64,000 bases of DNA, from contig JALNWQ010000004.1 in the NCBI GenBank assembly GCA_023230855.1, positions 124,001 through 188,000 on the forward strand, written 5' to 3'. This document shows positions 51,790 through 60,364 of the stretch, one piece after another. Positions within the stretch are counted from its first letter, which is position 1, and every line of letters begins with the position of its first letter. The position numbers and the translations under genes are program-made. Source of the stretch: Solirubrobacteraceae bacterium. Its GTDB lineage: Bacteria > Actinomycetota > Thermoleophilia > Solirubrobacterales > Solirubrobacteraceae. The notes under the pieces were generated by a model. The model was given only the letters and a program-made list of their open reading frames with translations. It did no database searches and was not told the DNA's origin.

Positions 51790-53124
51790 CTACCGGATCA
51801 TGCCGCCGCCGACGGTGTCGTTCGTGCCCTCGTCGATGAGGATGAACGCCCCGGTCTGGCGGTCGCGGTCGTACGGGTCGGCGACGAGCGGGCGCTTGAC
51901 CCGCAGCCGCACCCGGCCGATGTCGTTGAGCTCGAGCGCGGTGACGTCGCCGCCGGCCCCGGCGCCGGGCTCGCGCTCCAGCGTGCCCAGGTCGATCCGG
52001 TCGACGATCGCGTCGACGCGGGCCACGGTGGTCGTCGTCGTGTGCTTCAGCAGCAGGCGCTGCCCGGCGGTGAGCGGCCGGTCGCCCATCCAGCAGACGT
52101 CGGCCTCGAGCTCGCGCAGGACGAGGTCGCCGCGGTCCTCCGGAGCGGGCTCGCCGTGGCGGTCGGCCCCGTCGGCCTGGACGATGACGTCGCCGCGGCT
52201 GACGTCGACGTCGTCGGCGAGGTGGACGGTGACCGACTGTGGCGCCCGCGCCTCGTCGAGGTCGCCGTCGAGCGTCTCGATCCGGGCGATCGTCGAGCGC
52301 CGCCCGGACGGCAGCACCACGACCTCGGTCCCGACGCGCAGCACGCCGCCGGCGACCTGGCCGGCGTAGCCGCGGTAGTCGTGCAGCTCGTCGGAGTCCG
52401 CCTCGCCGGGCCGGATGACCCACTGCACGGGGAACCGCAGGTCGGTGAGGTTGCGGTCGTGCGCGACCTCGACCGTCTGCAGGTGCTCGAGGAGCGTCGG
52501 ACCGCCGTACCAGTCGGGCATCTGCTCGCCGCGCTCCACGACCCCGGCGCCGTGCAGCGCGCTGATCGGGATGACGTGGATGTCGGGGATCCCGAGCCGC
52601 GCGGCGATCGCGGCGACCTCGGTCGCGATCTCGTCGTACCGCTCCCGCGACCAGTCGACGAGGTCCATCTTGTTCACCGCGAACGTCACGTGCCGCACGC
52701 CGAGCAGCGACGCGATGAAGCTGTGGCGGCGGGTCTGCTCGACGACGCCCTGGCGCGCGTCGATCAACACGATCACGACGTCGGCCGTCGACGCCCCGGT
52801 GACCATGTTGCGCGTGTACTGGACGTGCCCGGGCGTGTCGGCGAGGACGAACGACCGGTCGCCGGTGGTGAAGTACCGGTAGGCGACGTCGATCGTGATG
52901 CCCTGCTCGCGCTCGGCGCGCAGGCCGTCGGTGAGCAGCGACAGGTCGACCGCGCCCTCGCCGTGACGGCGCACCGATGCGGCCTCGACCTGCTCGAGCT
53001 GGTCGACGAGCACCTGCTTCGTGTCGTAGAGCAGCCGGCCGATGAGCGTCGACTTGCCGTCGTCGACCGATCCGGCGGTGGCGACCCGCAGCAGGTCGGC
53101 GGTGGTGACCGCGTCGTCGACCAT
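51790..53124 (-). CDS. cysN: Sulfate adenylyltransferase GTPase subunit
   Basis: The protein has 444 residues. The GTPase motifs are G1 AGSVDDGKST (17-26), G2 QGITIDVAYRYF, G3 LADTPGHVQYTRNM, G4 VNKMDLV and G5 ISALHG. EF-Tu-like beta-barrels follow. GTP hydrolysis drives APS formation from sulfate and ATP by the CysD partner. The protein ends without a fused APS kinase domain, so sulfate is reduced at the APS level, matching the APS-type CysH encoded upstream. Its ATG shares one base with the cysD stop. Confidence 0.95.
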   Translation of the reverse strand: MVDDAVTTADLLRVATAGSVDDGKSTLIGRLLYDTKQVLVDQLEQVEAASVRRHGEGAVDLSLLTDGLRAEREQGITIDVAYRYFTTGDRSFVLADTPGHVQYTRNMVTGASTADVVIVLIDARQGVVEQTRRHSFIASLLGVRHVTFAVNKMDLVDWSRERYDEIATEVAAIAARLGIPDIHVIPISALHGAGVVERGEQMPDWYGGPTLLEHLQTVEVAHDRNLTDLRFPVQWVIRPGEADSDELHDYRGYAGQVAGGVLRVGTEVVVLPSGRRSTIARIETLDGDLDEARAPQSVTVHLADDVDVSRGDVIVQADGADRHGEPAPEDRGDLVLRELEADVCWMGDRPLTAGQRLLLKHTTTTTVARVDAIVDRIDLGTLEREPGAGAGGDVTALELNDIGRVRLRVKRPLVADPYDRDRQTGAFILIDEGTNDTVGGGMIR

Positions 53125-54071
53125 CAGAAGTACCCCTGGGCCTTCCGGTCCTCCATCGCCGCCTCGGACGCCCGGTCGTCGGCGCGGGTCTCGCCGCGCT
53201 CGGTCACCCGGGTGGCGGCGATCTCGGCGACGACGTCGTCGAGCGACGTGGCGGTCGACTCGACCGCGCCGGTGATCGTCAGGTCGCCGACGGTGCGGTA
53301 GCGGACGCTGAGCCGCTCCACGGCCTCGCCCTCCTGGGGCCGCACGAACTCGCTGACCGCGTAGAGCATCCCGTCGCGGCGGACGACGTCCCGCTCGTGG
53401 GCGAAGTAGATCGGCGGCAGCTCGAGCCGCTCGCGGGCGATGTACTGCCAGACGTCGAGCTCGGTCCAGTTCGAGATCGGGAACACCCGCACGTTCTCGC
53501 CCTGGCGGAGCCGACCGTTGTAGAGGTTCCACAGCTCGGGACGCTGGTTCTTCGGGTCCCAGCCGCCGAAGTCGTCGCGGAAGCTGAAGATCCGCTCCTT
53601 CGCCCGGGCGCGCTCCTCGTCGCGACGCGCGCCGCCGAAGCACGCGTCGAACCGGTGCTCCTCGATCGCGTCGAGCAGCGTCTGGGTCTGCTGCTGGTTG
53701 CGCGAGCTGCCGGGACGCGCCGGGTCGTACCCGTCGGCGACGCGGCCGGCGTCGATCGTGTCCTGGACCTTCGCGACGATGAGCCGCTCGCCGAGCTCCT
53801 CGACGCGCCGGTCGCGGAACTCCAGCACCTCGGGGAAGTTGTGCCCGGTGTCGACGTGCACGAGCGGGAAGGGGAACCGTCCCGGCCGGAACGCCTTCTC
53901 GGCCAGCCGCAGCAGGACGATCGAGTCCTTGCCGCCCGAGAACAGCAGCGCCGGCCGCTCGAGCTCGGCGGCCACCTCGCGCATGATGTGGATCGCCTCG
54001 GCCTCGAGGGCGTCGAGCTTCGTCAGCCCGCCGTCGGGCGGGCTCGTGCGGGTCAACGGGGTGACGGTCAT
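53124..54071 (-). CDS. cysD: Sulfate adenylyltransferase subunit 2
   Basis: The protein has 315 residues. The PP-loop SGGKDS lies at 45-50, with VHVDTGHNFPEVLEFRD after it and FGGARRDEERARAKER and ELDVWQYIARE further on. It activates sulfate to adenosine 5'-phosphosulfate together with CysN. The C-terminal RKAQGYF is typical. The start overlaps the stop of the TSUP transporter gene by 4 bp and the stop shares one base with cysN, so cysH, TSUP, cysD and cysN form one operon. Confidence 0.95.
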   Translation of the reverse strand: MTVTPLTRTSPPDGGLTKLDALEAEAIHIMREVAAELERPALLFSGGKDSIVLLRLAEKAFRPGRFPFPLVHVDTGHNFPEVLEFRDRRVEELGERLIVAKVQDTIDAGRVADGYDPARPGSSRNQQQTQTLLDAIEEHRFDACFGGARRDEERARAKERIFSFRDDFGGWDPKNQRPELWNLYNGRLRQGENVRVFPISNWTELDVWQYIARERLELPPIYFAHERDVVRRDGMLYAVSEFVRPQEGEAVERLSVRYRTVGDLTITGAVESTATSLDDVVAEIAATRVTERGETRADDRASEAAMEDRKAQGYF

Positions 54072-54955
54072 GCGGGAACGACCTCCGGGCGCGAACGCCG
54101 TCGATGGACGAGAAGGGCGACGAGGCCGGCGCACGCCGGCACGGCGACGATGACCCAGGCCGGCAGGTCCACCCCGGCCTTGCTCAGCACCGCCAGGGCG
54201 CTGGCGAGCAGGACGCAGGCCAGGACCGGGCGCAGCCCGTGCGCGGGGATCTTCGGCAGCAGCATCGTGCCGATCCACACGCCCGGGACGGAGCCCAGGA
54301 GCAGCGTGCCGGCGATGACCAGGTCGACGTTGCCCGCGGCGCCGTGCGCCAGCGCCGCGGTCCACAGGAGGATCGCGGCGTGGAAGACGTCGGTGCCGAC
54401 GACGCGGTGCGGGGTCAGGCGGAAGATGAGGATGAGCGCCAGGCCGATGAGGGCGCCGGAGCCGACCGAGGTCATGCCGAGGATCGCGCCCATGACCGCG
54501 CCGATGGTCACCGCCTGGATCCGGACCCGCCGGGTGATCTCGACGCTGTGGCGCTCGCGCTCCGCGGCCCCCGGCATGAAGAGCACGCGGTAGAGGATCG
54601 CGCCGGCGACGACGAGCAGGGCGCCTGCGACGCCGGCCAGGAGCACGCCGTCGAAGTCGTCGCCGTGTCGGGAGTGCAGGTGGTTCACCGCCCACACGCC
54701 GACGAGCGACCCCGGCACAGACCCGAACGCGAGCCACTTCGACACGCCCAGGTCGACGGTGCCGATCCGCAGGTGCCGCCATCCTCCGACGGTCTTCGTC
54801 ACCGCGCCGTAGGCGAGGTCGGTGCCGATCGCGACCGTGGGGGGCACGCCCCCGCCGAGGATGAGCAGCGGCGTCATCAGCGACCCGCCTCCGATCCCCG
54901 TGAGGCCGACGAGGACGCCGACCACGAGGCCGAAGACGATGTACTGGGGGTCCAC
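54068..54955 (-). CDS. TSUP/TauE-family sulfur-compound transporter
   Basis: The protein has 295 residues with eight or nine hydrophobic segments. FGLVVGVLVGLTGIGGGSLM near the N-terminus and ITIGAVMGAILGMTSVGSGA-type text in the middle are the duplicated TSUP (DUF81) signature with GxGG. It starts at a GTG 3 bp after cysH and overlaps cysD by 4 bp. Members transport sulfite, sulfonates or sulfate. Inside a sulfate-assimilation operon it probably takes up sulfate or relieves sulfite build-up; the direction is not readable from sequence. Confidence 0.88.
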   Translation of the reverse strand: MDPQYIVFGLVVGVLVGLTGIGGGSLMTPLLILGGGVPPTVAIGTDLAYGAVTKTVGGWRHLRIGTVDLGVSKWLAFGSVPGSLVGVWAVNHLHSRHGDDFDGVLLAGVAGALLVVAGAILYRVLFMPGAAERERHSVEITRRVRIQAVTIGAVMGAILGMTSVGSGALIGLALILIFRLTPHRVVGTDVFHAAILLWTAALAHGAAGNVDLVIAGTLLLGSVPGVWIGTMLLPKIPAHGLRPVLACVLLASALAVLSKAGVDLPAWVIVAVPACAGLVALLVHRRRSRPEVVPA

Positions 54956-54958
54956 CGG

Positions 54959-55693
54959 CTACGCATCCTCGACGTGCAGGCCGCACTCGGTCTTGTCGGT
55001 GGTCGCCCAGCGCCCCTCCCGGCCGGAGCCGGCGGCGGTGCAGGGCACGCATCCGATCGACGCGTAGCCGCGGTCGTGGAGCGCATTGTACGGGAGGTCC
55101 CGCTCGGCGATCCGGCGCCACACGTCCTTGTGGGTCCAGTCCGCCAGCGGATTGAGCTTGACGAGCCCGAACGCGGCGTCCCACTCGACCTTGCGGGCGC
55201 CGGCGCGGGTGGGGGCCTGCTCGCGACGGATCCCCGTCACCCACGCGTCGAGCCGCGACAGGCCGTCGCGTAGTGGACCGACCTTGCGGATGCCGCAGCA
55301 CGCGGACGGGTCGCGCCTCCACAGCTCGGGGCCGTGCTCGGCGGCCTGCTCGTCGATCGTCGGGCCGCGCCACCGCTCGACGGTGATGCCGTACCGCTCC
55401 TCGACGGCCTGCCACACCGCGTACGTCTCCGGGAAGAGCAGGTCCGTGTCGAGCGCGAACACGCGGGCGTCGGGCCGGATCGAGAAGACGATGTCGAGGA
55501 GGACCGACTCCTCCTGCTGGAACGACGACGCGAGCGCGATCCCGGGATGGAACGTGTCGAGGCCCCAGGCGACGACCTCCTCGGCGGTGGCGCCCTCGAG
55601 GTCCGGGATCTCGACCGGCCGCCCGTCCCGCGTGGTCGGCGCCGTCGGGTCGACGGACGGGAGGGACGTGGCTATGTCGGGGCGGGGCTGCAC
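54959..55693 (-). CDS. cysH: Adenylylsulfate (APS) reductase, assimilatory
   Basis: The protein has 244 residues from a GTG at 55693. It carries the PAPS/APS-reductase fold with SSFQQEESVLLD and LDTDLLFPETY. Cys132-Cys133 in SACCGIRKVGP and Cys215-x2-Cys218 in GCVPCT form the 4Fe-4S site that distinguishes APS reductases from PAPS reductases. Cys237 in ECGLH is the catalytic thiol near the C-terminus. It reduces APS to sulfite with thioredoxin. It is the first gene of the operon. A motif shared with the metY upstream region lies 73-85 bp before the start. No sulfite reductase gene is in the window. Confidence 0.95.
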   Translation of the reverse strand: MQPRPDIATSLPSVDPTAPTTRDGRPVEIPDLEGATAEEVVAWGLDTFHPGIALASSFQQEESVLLDIVFSIRPDARVFALDTDLLFPETYAVWQAVEERYGITVERWRGPTIDEQAAEHGPELWRRDPSACCGIRKVGPLRDGLSRLDAWVTGIRREQAPTRAGARKVEWDAAFGLVKLNPLADWTHKDVWRRIAERDLPYNALHDRGYASIGCVPCTAAGSGREGRWATTDKTECGLHVEDA

Positions 55694-55765
55694 GGGTCGA
55701 CGCGGACCGTGAGGGAAGGGCCCGGGACGTTCAAAGGTAGCAAAGCCGCCCCGGAATCATGCGAT

Positions 55766-55778
55766 ATCGGGATTCGTG
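55766..55778 (-). promoter_or_regulatory. Shared sulfur-gene motif upstream of cysH
   Basis: On the minus strand CACGAATCCCGAT matches CACGAAATCCGAT upstream of metY (59850-59862) at 11 of 13 positions. It starts 73 bp before the cysH GTG, compared with 65 bp for metY. A CGATATCG palindrome (55762-55769) overlaps its end. The 90-bp region is clearly AT-richer than its surroundings. No SAM or cysteine-type riboswitch was recognised. Confidence 0.4.
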
Positions 55779-55882
55779 GGTTAACAGGCGCCCCGGACGG
55801 GTGGCGCCGTGGGCCGATCCGGGTGGGCGCGACGGCCGGGCCGCGACGCCCGGGTCGGCGACCCCGGACGATCGCCGGCGGA

Positions 55883-56899
55883 TCAGCGCTCGCGGGGCAC
55901 GAGCGCCAGCAACTGCGCGTCCGGCCCCCCGACCGGGGCGGCGGCCTCCAGGTTCTCCGTCCGCAGGTCGTGCGCCGCGGCCCAGGCCGCCACGGCGTCC
56001 GAGGTGCCGTGCGTCTCCACGACGACGACCGGCCGGTGGTCGGCGATCGTGCGCTCCAGGCCGTCGAGGACCGCGACCTCGGCCCCCTCGACGTCGATCT
56101 TCACGACGTCCGGCGGGCGGACCCCGACGGGCGGGGTCGGCGAGGCGGACGGCGACCCGGGCGTCCCGGCGCGCGGGTCCGGCGGCACGGCGGCATCGCG
56201 TCCCGGCCCCGACTCCCCGGACCCGGAGCCCGGGTCGGGGCGGAGCAGGTCGTCGAGCGGCAGCGCGCGCACGCGGATCCGGTCTCCGGGCGTCCGGCCC
56301 TGCACGGTGTCCGCCAGGTGCGCCCACGCCCCGTCGCCGGGGATCACGAGCTCGAGGTCACCGTGATCCCGCCACGCCGCGACGGGGACCACGTGGACGC
56401 CGTCGAGGCCGTTGAGCGTCGCAGCGTCCGCGGTCGCCTCGACGTTGGCGGGCAACGGATCGATCGCGACGACCTGCCCGTCCGGTCCGGCGATGCGGGC
56501 GCCGAGCAGCGCGAAGTAGCCGAGGTTCGCGCCGACGTCCCACAGGACGCCGCCGACCGGCAGGTGACGCCGCAGCGCCTCGGCGACCGGCGGCTCGACG
56601 GCGCCGCGGACGAGGAGGCCCGCCTGCGCGTGGTCGAGCGGCAACCGCGCGGTGGGCACGAGCAGGCCCACCCCGATCCCGCCCGCGATCCGCACCGGGC
56701 CGCGCCGGACGATCCGCTCGACGCCGCCGAGGAGCGCCCGGCCGACCGTCGTCGCGCGCCACGCCCGGCGTCGATCCGCGTCGACCCGCGTGACGAGCCG
56801 GAGCAGGCGCGTGCGAAGGAGGACGGGATCGCGTCCGCGACCCGTCCGCCGGCCGGGGACGCGCGTCGGGCTCAGCGGTCGCGGGCGTCGGCGTCCCAC
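55883..56899 (-). CDS. FkbM-family SAM-dependent methyltransferase
   Basis: The protein has 338 residues if started at the GTG at 56899, which lies inside the end of the epsilon-like gene (28-bp overlap). A later GTG (VRIAGGIGVG) would give a shorter form. The Rossmann SAM site is VLWDVGANLGYFALLGARIA. The FkbM marker VVKIDVEGAEVAVLDG is near the C-terminal third. A Gly/Ser/Pro-rich low-complexity insert of about 45 residues precedes it and is unusual for the family. FkbM proteins O-methylate sugars or secondary metabolites. No glycosyltransferase is nearby, so the substrate is open. It is preceded on the strand by the carboxylase epsilon-like gene. Confidence 0.72.
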   Translation of the reverse strand: MGRRRPRPLSPTRVPGRRTGRGRDPVLLRTRLLRLVTRVDADRRRAWRATTVGRALLGGVERIVRRGPVRIAGGIGVGLLVPTARLPLDHAQAGLLVRGAVEPPVAEALRRHLPVGGVLWDVGANLGYFALLGARIAGPDGQVVAIDPLPANVEATADAATLNGLDGVHVVPVAAWRDHGDLELVIPGDGAWAHLADTVQGRTPGDRIRVRALPLDDLLRPDPGSGSGESGPGRDAAVPPDPRAGTPGSPSASPTPPVGVRPPDVVKIDVEGAEVAVLDGLERTIADHRPVVVVETHGTSDAVAAWAAAHDLRTENLEAAAPVGGPDAQLLALVPRER

Positions 56900-57081
56900 G
56901 CCGCGGCGTGCGCGAGCGCCTCGCGGCGGGCGACCTGCGCCCAACGGCTCTCGCGCGGGGCGCCGTCGACCGCGACCGCGGTGTCCTGGAGGAACCGCTC
57001 GACGGCGGCGATCAGCGCCGCGGCCTCCTCCGGCGACGCGGACGCGGGGACCTCGATGCGCTGCGGGTCGGTGCCGGCCAT
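56872..57081 (-). CDS. Probable acyl-CoA carboxylase epsilon subunit (69 aa)
   Basis: A 69-residue acidic protein contains IEVPASASPEEAAALIAAVE and a C-terminal SRWAQVARREALAH. The layout of a beta strand, an EEAAAL helix, a linker and a Trp-Arg-rich end matches the small AccE/PccE subunits that stabilise actinobacterial acyl-CoA carboxylases. The alpha and beta subunits are encoded 5 kb on either side. It lies 50 bp behind metX on the same strand. The family is weakly conserved, so the call is moderate. Confidence 0.5.
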   Translation of the reverse strand: MAGTDPQRIEVPASASPEEAAALIAAVERFLQDTAVAVDGAPRESRWAQVARREALAHAAAWDADARDR

Positions 57082-57131
57082 GCCCCCACCCTACCGCCGC
57101 GGACGCGCCGGCCGACGCGTCCGCGAGCGAC

Positions 57132-58351
57132 CTACCGCCCGGCCGGGGCCCCCGCGCCGTCGGCCCGGTCGTCGATGAACGCGCCGACGAGGTCGAGGTG
57201 CTCGGTGAGCGGCAGGAGGAACGAGTCGTGGCCCCACGGCGACGCGACGTCGCGTCGCACGACCGGGATGCCCGCCCCGGTGAGGTGCGCGGCGATCGCG
57301 TCGCTGTGCTCCGGCCCGAACCGCCAGTCGCTCGTGAAGCTCTCGACGAGGAACCGGCTCCCCCCGCGCGGACGCGCTCCAGGCGGTCGGCGGCGTCCGG
57401 GCCCTCGAACGGCGCGAACGCGTCCATCACCCGGGTGAGGTACAGGTAGCTCAACGCGTCGAACCGCTCGAGGAACGCCTCGGCCTGGTGGTGGAGGTAG
57501 TGCTCGACCTCGAACCGCGGCCGGAACCAGTCGTGCCCGTCGACGGCGGGCTCCGGCGGGCCGCCGTCGGCGGATCGCACGCGGCGGCCGAACTTCGTCG
57601 TCATCGCCTCCTCCGACACGTACGTCACGTGCCCGAGCATGCGGGCCGCGGCCAGCCCGGCGCGCGGCGCGACGCCCTCGGCGGCGTAGCGTCCACCGCG
57701 AAACCCCGGGTCCCGCAGGATCGCCTCGCGGGCGGCGGTCGACAGCGCGATGTTCTGCGCGGTCAGGCCGGACGACGCGCAGACGACGACCCCGCGGCCG
57801 ATCTCCTCCGGGGCCTGCAGCGCCCACTCCAGCACCTGCATCCCGCCGAGCGATCCACCGATCGCCGTGTGGACCCGGTCGATGCCGAGCCGTCGTAGCA
57901 ACGCGCGCTGGACCCGGACGAGGTCGCCGACGGTGAACGCCGGGAAGTCCAGGCCGTACGCCTCGCCGGTGGCGGGGTTCGTCGACGACGGCCCGGTGGT
58001 GCCGCGGCAGCCGCCGAGGAGGTTCGCGCAGACGACGAAGTAGCGGTCGGTGTCGACGGCCCGCCCGGGCCCGATCGCGCTGTCCCACCAGCCCCGGCGG
58101 GTCGGGTCGCCGTGGTGGCCGGCGGCGTGCGCGTCGCCGGTCAGCGCGTGGCAGACGACGACGACGTTGTCGCGCTCCGGGGCCAGGTCGCCGTACGTCT
58201 CGTAGGCCACCTCGACCGGCGCCAGCGTGCGCCCCGACTCCAGCCGCAGCGGGCGCTCCGGCGGGAAGAGCACCACGCGGTCGGTCGCGACGAGGCCCAG
58301 GCCCGGGCCCAGGTCGTCCGACCGACCGGCATCGATCGTCTGGTGGGTCAT
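57132..58351 (-). CDS. metX: Homoserine O-acetyltransferase, frameshifted in a G-run
   Basis: The frame opens MTHQTIDAGRSDDLG and is intact to about residue 330, with the nucleophile Ser167 in GGSLGGMQVLEW, NLLGGCRGTTGPSS and DALSYLYLTRVMDAF. At 57360-57365 a run of six G (minus strand) shifts the frame. The continuing frame reads SRFLVESFTSDWRFGPEHS, then SPWGHDSFLLPLTEH, ending at 57132. That segment holds the catalytic Asp and His of the alpha/beta-hydrolase triad. One extra G (or two fewer) restores the gene. This is either a sequencing/assembly error in the homopolymer or a real inactivating or phase-variable change. The enzyme acetylates homoserine for MetY, encoded 132 bp upstream. Confidence 0.85.
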
Positions 58352-58483
58352 CGCCCGTCCACGCTACGCGACGCCCCGCCGGCACGCCGGGCGCCGCGGG
58401 CACGCGGCGCCGACGGCCACCGACGACGGTCGACGGCGGCCGGCCGGCGCTCCGCGGAACCGCCGGGCGCCGGTCGCGTGCGA

Positions 58484-59785
58484 CTACGCCTCGCGCGTGG
58501 CCGCCAGGGCCCGGTCGATGTCGGCCTTGATGTCGTCGATGTGCTCGATCCCGACCGACAGGCGCACCGTGTCGGGGGTGACCCCGGCCGCGGCGAGCTC
58601 CTCCTCGTTGAGCTGGGAGTGCGTCGTCGACGCGTTGTGGATCGCCAGCGACTTCGCGTCGCCGATGTTCGCCAGGTGGCTGAAGAGCTGCAGCGAGTCG
58701 ATGAACTTGCGGCCGGCCTCGTAGCCGCCCTTGACGCCGAACGTCACGAGCGCGCCCCCGCCCCCGACGAGCACGCGCTGCGCGACCTCGTGGTGCGGGC
58801 TCGACGCCAGGCCGGGGTAGGACACCCAGGCGACGTCGTCGTGCGCCTCGAGGTGCTTCGCGACGGCGAGCGCGTTCTCGTTGTGGCGCTCCATCCGCAG
58901 CGTCAGCGTCTCGACCCCCTGGAGGATGAGGAACGCGTTGAACGGCGACAGCGCGGCGCCGGTGTTGCGCAGGAGCACCGTGCGGGCGCGCATGACGTAG
59001 GCGATCGGCCCGACGGCGTCGGTCCAGACGACGCCGTGGTAGGACGGGTCGGGCTTGGCGAGCGTCGGGAACCGGTCGGCGTGCGCGGTCCAGTCGAAGC
59101 TGCCGGCGTCGACGATCGCGCCGCCGATCGAGTTGCCGTGACCGCCGAGGAACTTCGTCAGGGCGTGGACGACGACGTCGGCGCCCTGCTCGATGACCCG
59201 GGCGCCGACCGGGCTCGGGACGGTGTTGTCGACGATCAGCGGCAGCCCGAGCGCGTGCGCGGCGTCGGCCCACGCCGGGATGTCCATGACGTTGAGCTTG
59301 GGGTTGCCGACGGTCTCGCCGAAGACGAGCTTCGTGCGCTCGTCGGCGGTGCGGGCGACGGCGGTCGGGTCGTCGCCGTCGACGAACCGCACCTCGATGC
59401 CGTACTGCGGCAGCGTGTGGGCGAAGAGGTTGTACGTGCCGCCGTAGATCTGCGACGTCGAGATGATGTTGTCGCCGCTCTGGGCGATGTTCAGCACCGC
59501 GTAGGTCACCGCCGCCATGCCGGACGCGGTGACGAGCGCCGCCGCGCCGCCCTCGAGCTGCGCCAGGCGCTGCTCGAGCACGTCCCACGTCGGGTTCATG
59601 ATCCGGGTGTAGATGTTGCCCGGCTCGCTGAGCGCGAAGAGGTTGGCCGCGTGCTCGGTGTCGTTGAACGTGAACGACGTCGTCTGGTAGATCGGCACCG
59701 CCCGGGCGTTCGTCGCCGCGTCGGGCGCCTGGCCGCCGTGGAGGGCGATCGTCTCGGCGCGGTACTGGGGCTGATCGTCGGACAC
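58484..59785 (-). CDS. metY: O-acetylhomoserine sulfhydrylase (Cys/Met metabolism PLP enzyme)
   Basis: The protein has 433 residues from a GTG with AGGAG eight bases upstream. Family motifs are ETIALHGGQ, VPIYQTTSFTF, YTRIMNPTWDVLEQRLAQLEGG and GDNIISTSQIYGGTYNLF. PLP Lys is in HALTKFLGGHGNSIGG, and SLQLFSHLANIGDAKSLAIH is near the C-terminus. It makes homocysteine from O-acetylhomoserine and sulfide, so it is the acceptor of the sulfide formed by the cys pathway here. The gene heads a probable metY-metX operon. A motif shared with cysH lies 65 bp upstream. Confidence 0.95.
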   Translation of the reverse strand: MSDDQPQYRAETIALHGGQAPDAATNARAVPIYQTTSFTFNDTEHAANLFALSEPGNIYTRIMNPTWDVLEQRLAQLEGGAAALVTASGMAAVTYAVLNIAQSGDNIISTSQIYGGTYNLFAHTLPQYGIEVRFVDGDDPTAVARTADERTKLVFGETVGNPKLNVMDIPAWADAAHALGLPLIVDNTVPSPVGARVIEQGADVVVHALTKFLGGHGNSIGGAIVDAGSFDWTAHADRFPTLAKPDPSYHGVVWTDAVGPIAYVMRARTVLLRNTGAALSPFNAFLILQGVETLTLRMERHNENALAVAKHLEAHDDVAWVSYPGLASSPHHEVAQRVLVGGGGALVTFGVKGGYEAGRKFIDSLQLFSHLANIGDAKSLAIHNASTTHSQLNEEELAAAGVTPDTVRLSVGIEHIDDIKADIDRALAATREA

Positions 59786-59849
59786 GGGTTCTCCTGTGCA
59801 GGGTCGGTGGGGTGCCGGACCGGACCATACACGCGCCCCCCTATGGCTG

Positions 59850-59862
59850 ATCGGATTTCGTG
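59850..59862 (-). promoter_or_regulatory. Shared sulfur-gene motif upstream of metY
   Basis: CACGAAATCCGAT on the minus strand is nearly identical to the element upstream of cysH, at a similar distance (65 bp) from the start codon. A TATGGT hexamer lies between the motif and the start and could be a -10. Confidence 0.4.
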
Positions 59863-59898
59863 GTTCCGTGTGGCGGAGGCATGGGCGGGTCGGCGGGG

Positions 59899-59962
59899 CC
59901 GGGGGGCCGGGGGGCCGGGGGGCCGGGGGGCCGGGGGGCCGGGGGGCCGGGGGGCCGGGGGG
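59899..59962. repeat. Eight tandem CCGGGGGG units
   Basis: The octamer CCGGGGGG is repeated eight times without interruption. The plus strand carries eight G6 tracts spaced by CC, a pattern able to form G-quadruplexes and prone to slippage. It lies about 115 bp upstream of metY. Confidence 0.95.
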
Positions 59963-60027
59963 CGAGGCTCGCAGGTGGACGCCGGCGACGCGCAGGGTGC
60001 GGCCGCGGGTGCATCGGGCGGGCTTCG

Positions 60028-60078
60028 GCAAGGTGGAGCGATCGACCCGCTCTGACCGGGTCGATCGCTCCACCTTGC
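60028..60078. repeat. Long perfect hairpin, copy 1 of a dispersed repeat
   Basis: Two 22-bp arms (60028-60049 and 60057-60078) are perfectly complementary with a 7-nt loop. The core is GGTGGAGCGATCGACCCG. The same core recurs as a hairpin at 61480-61524. There is no gene end nearby on the plus strand, so it is not a simple terminator. Confidence 0.9.
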
Positions 60079-60125
60079 GCGCTGCCCGACGATCCCGCGC
60101 TGCCCGACCGTCGCGCGCTGCCCAC
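60078..60125. repeat. Three 18-bp tandem repeats
   Basis: CGCGCTGCCC starts at 60078, 60096 and 60114, exactly 18 bp apart. The bases following are GAC in the first two copies and AC in the third. The array abuts the right arm of the hairpin. Confidence 0.8.
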
Positions 60126-60364
60126 TCCGTGCCGGGCGCGGAGGACGGTACCGCGACGTCACGGCGACCCGACCCGGGCGGCTGGCACGAAGTCGTCGCG
60201 ATGTCGGCACGACATGGGCACGGATGACGGGTGGCTCCGGCACGCCCACCCGGGCGAAGCTGCGGGTGCGGTTCGCGTCCCCGTCTCGTCCGACGAGCTC
60301 TGGGGGCCCGGCCTCGTGCGGACCCCGCGCAGCGTCAGATGCTCCCCGACACCGACTCCCACCC

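Larger units (their letters stand above)
59786..60364. other. Gene-free, repeat-rich accessory region upstream of metY
   Basis: No coding frame is convincing. The region holds the metY leader and promoter area (59786-59865), eight CCGGGGGG units (59899-59962), a 22-bp-arm hairpin (60028-60078) and three 18-bp tandem repeats (60078-60125). The rest to 60364 shows no structure I recognise. Confidence 0.6.

Noticed and set aside
59786..59850. SAM riboswitch in the metY leader
   Set aside because: The leader is too short and lacks the conserved SAM-I or SAM-II helices by eye.
60028..60078. Plain terminator interpretation of hairpin copy 1
   Set aside because: No gene on the plus strand ends nearby, and on the minus strand it would lie upstream of metY. 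The same core recurs elsewhere.
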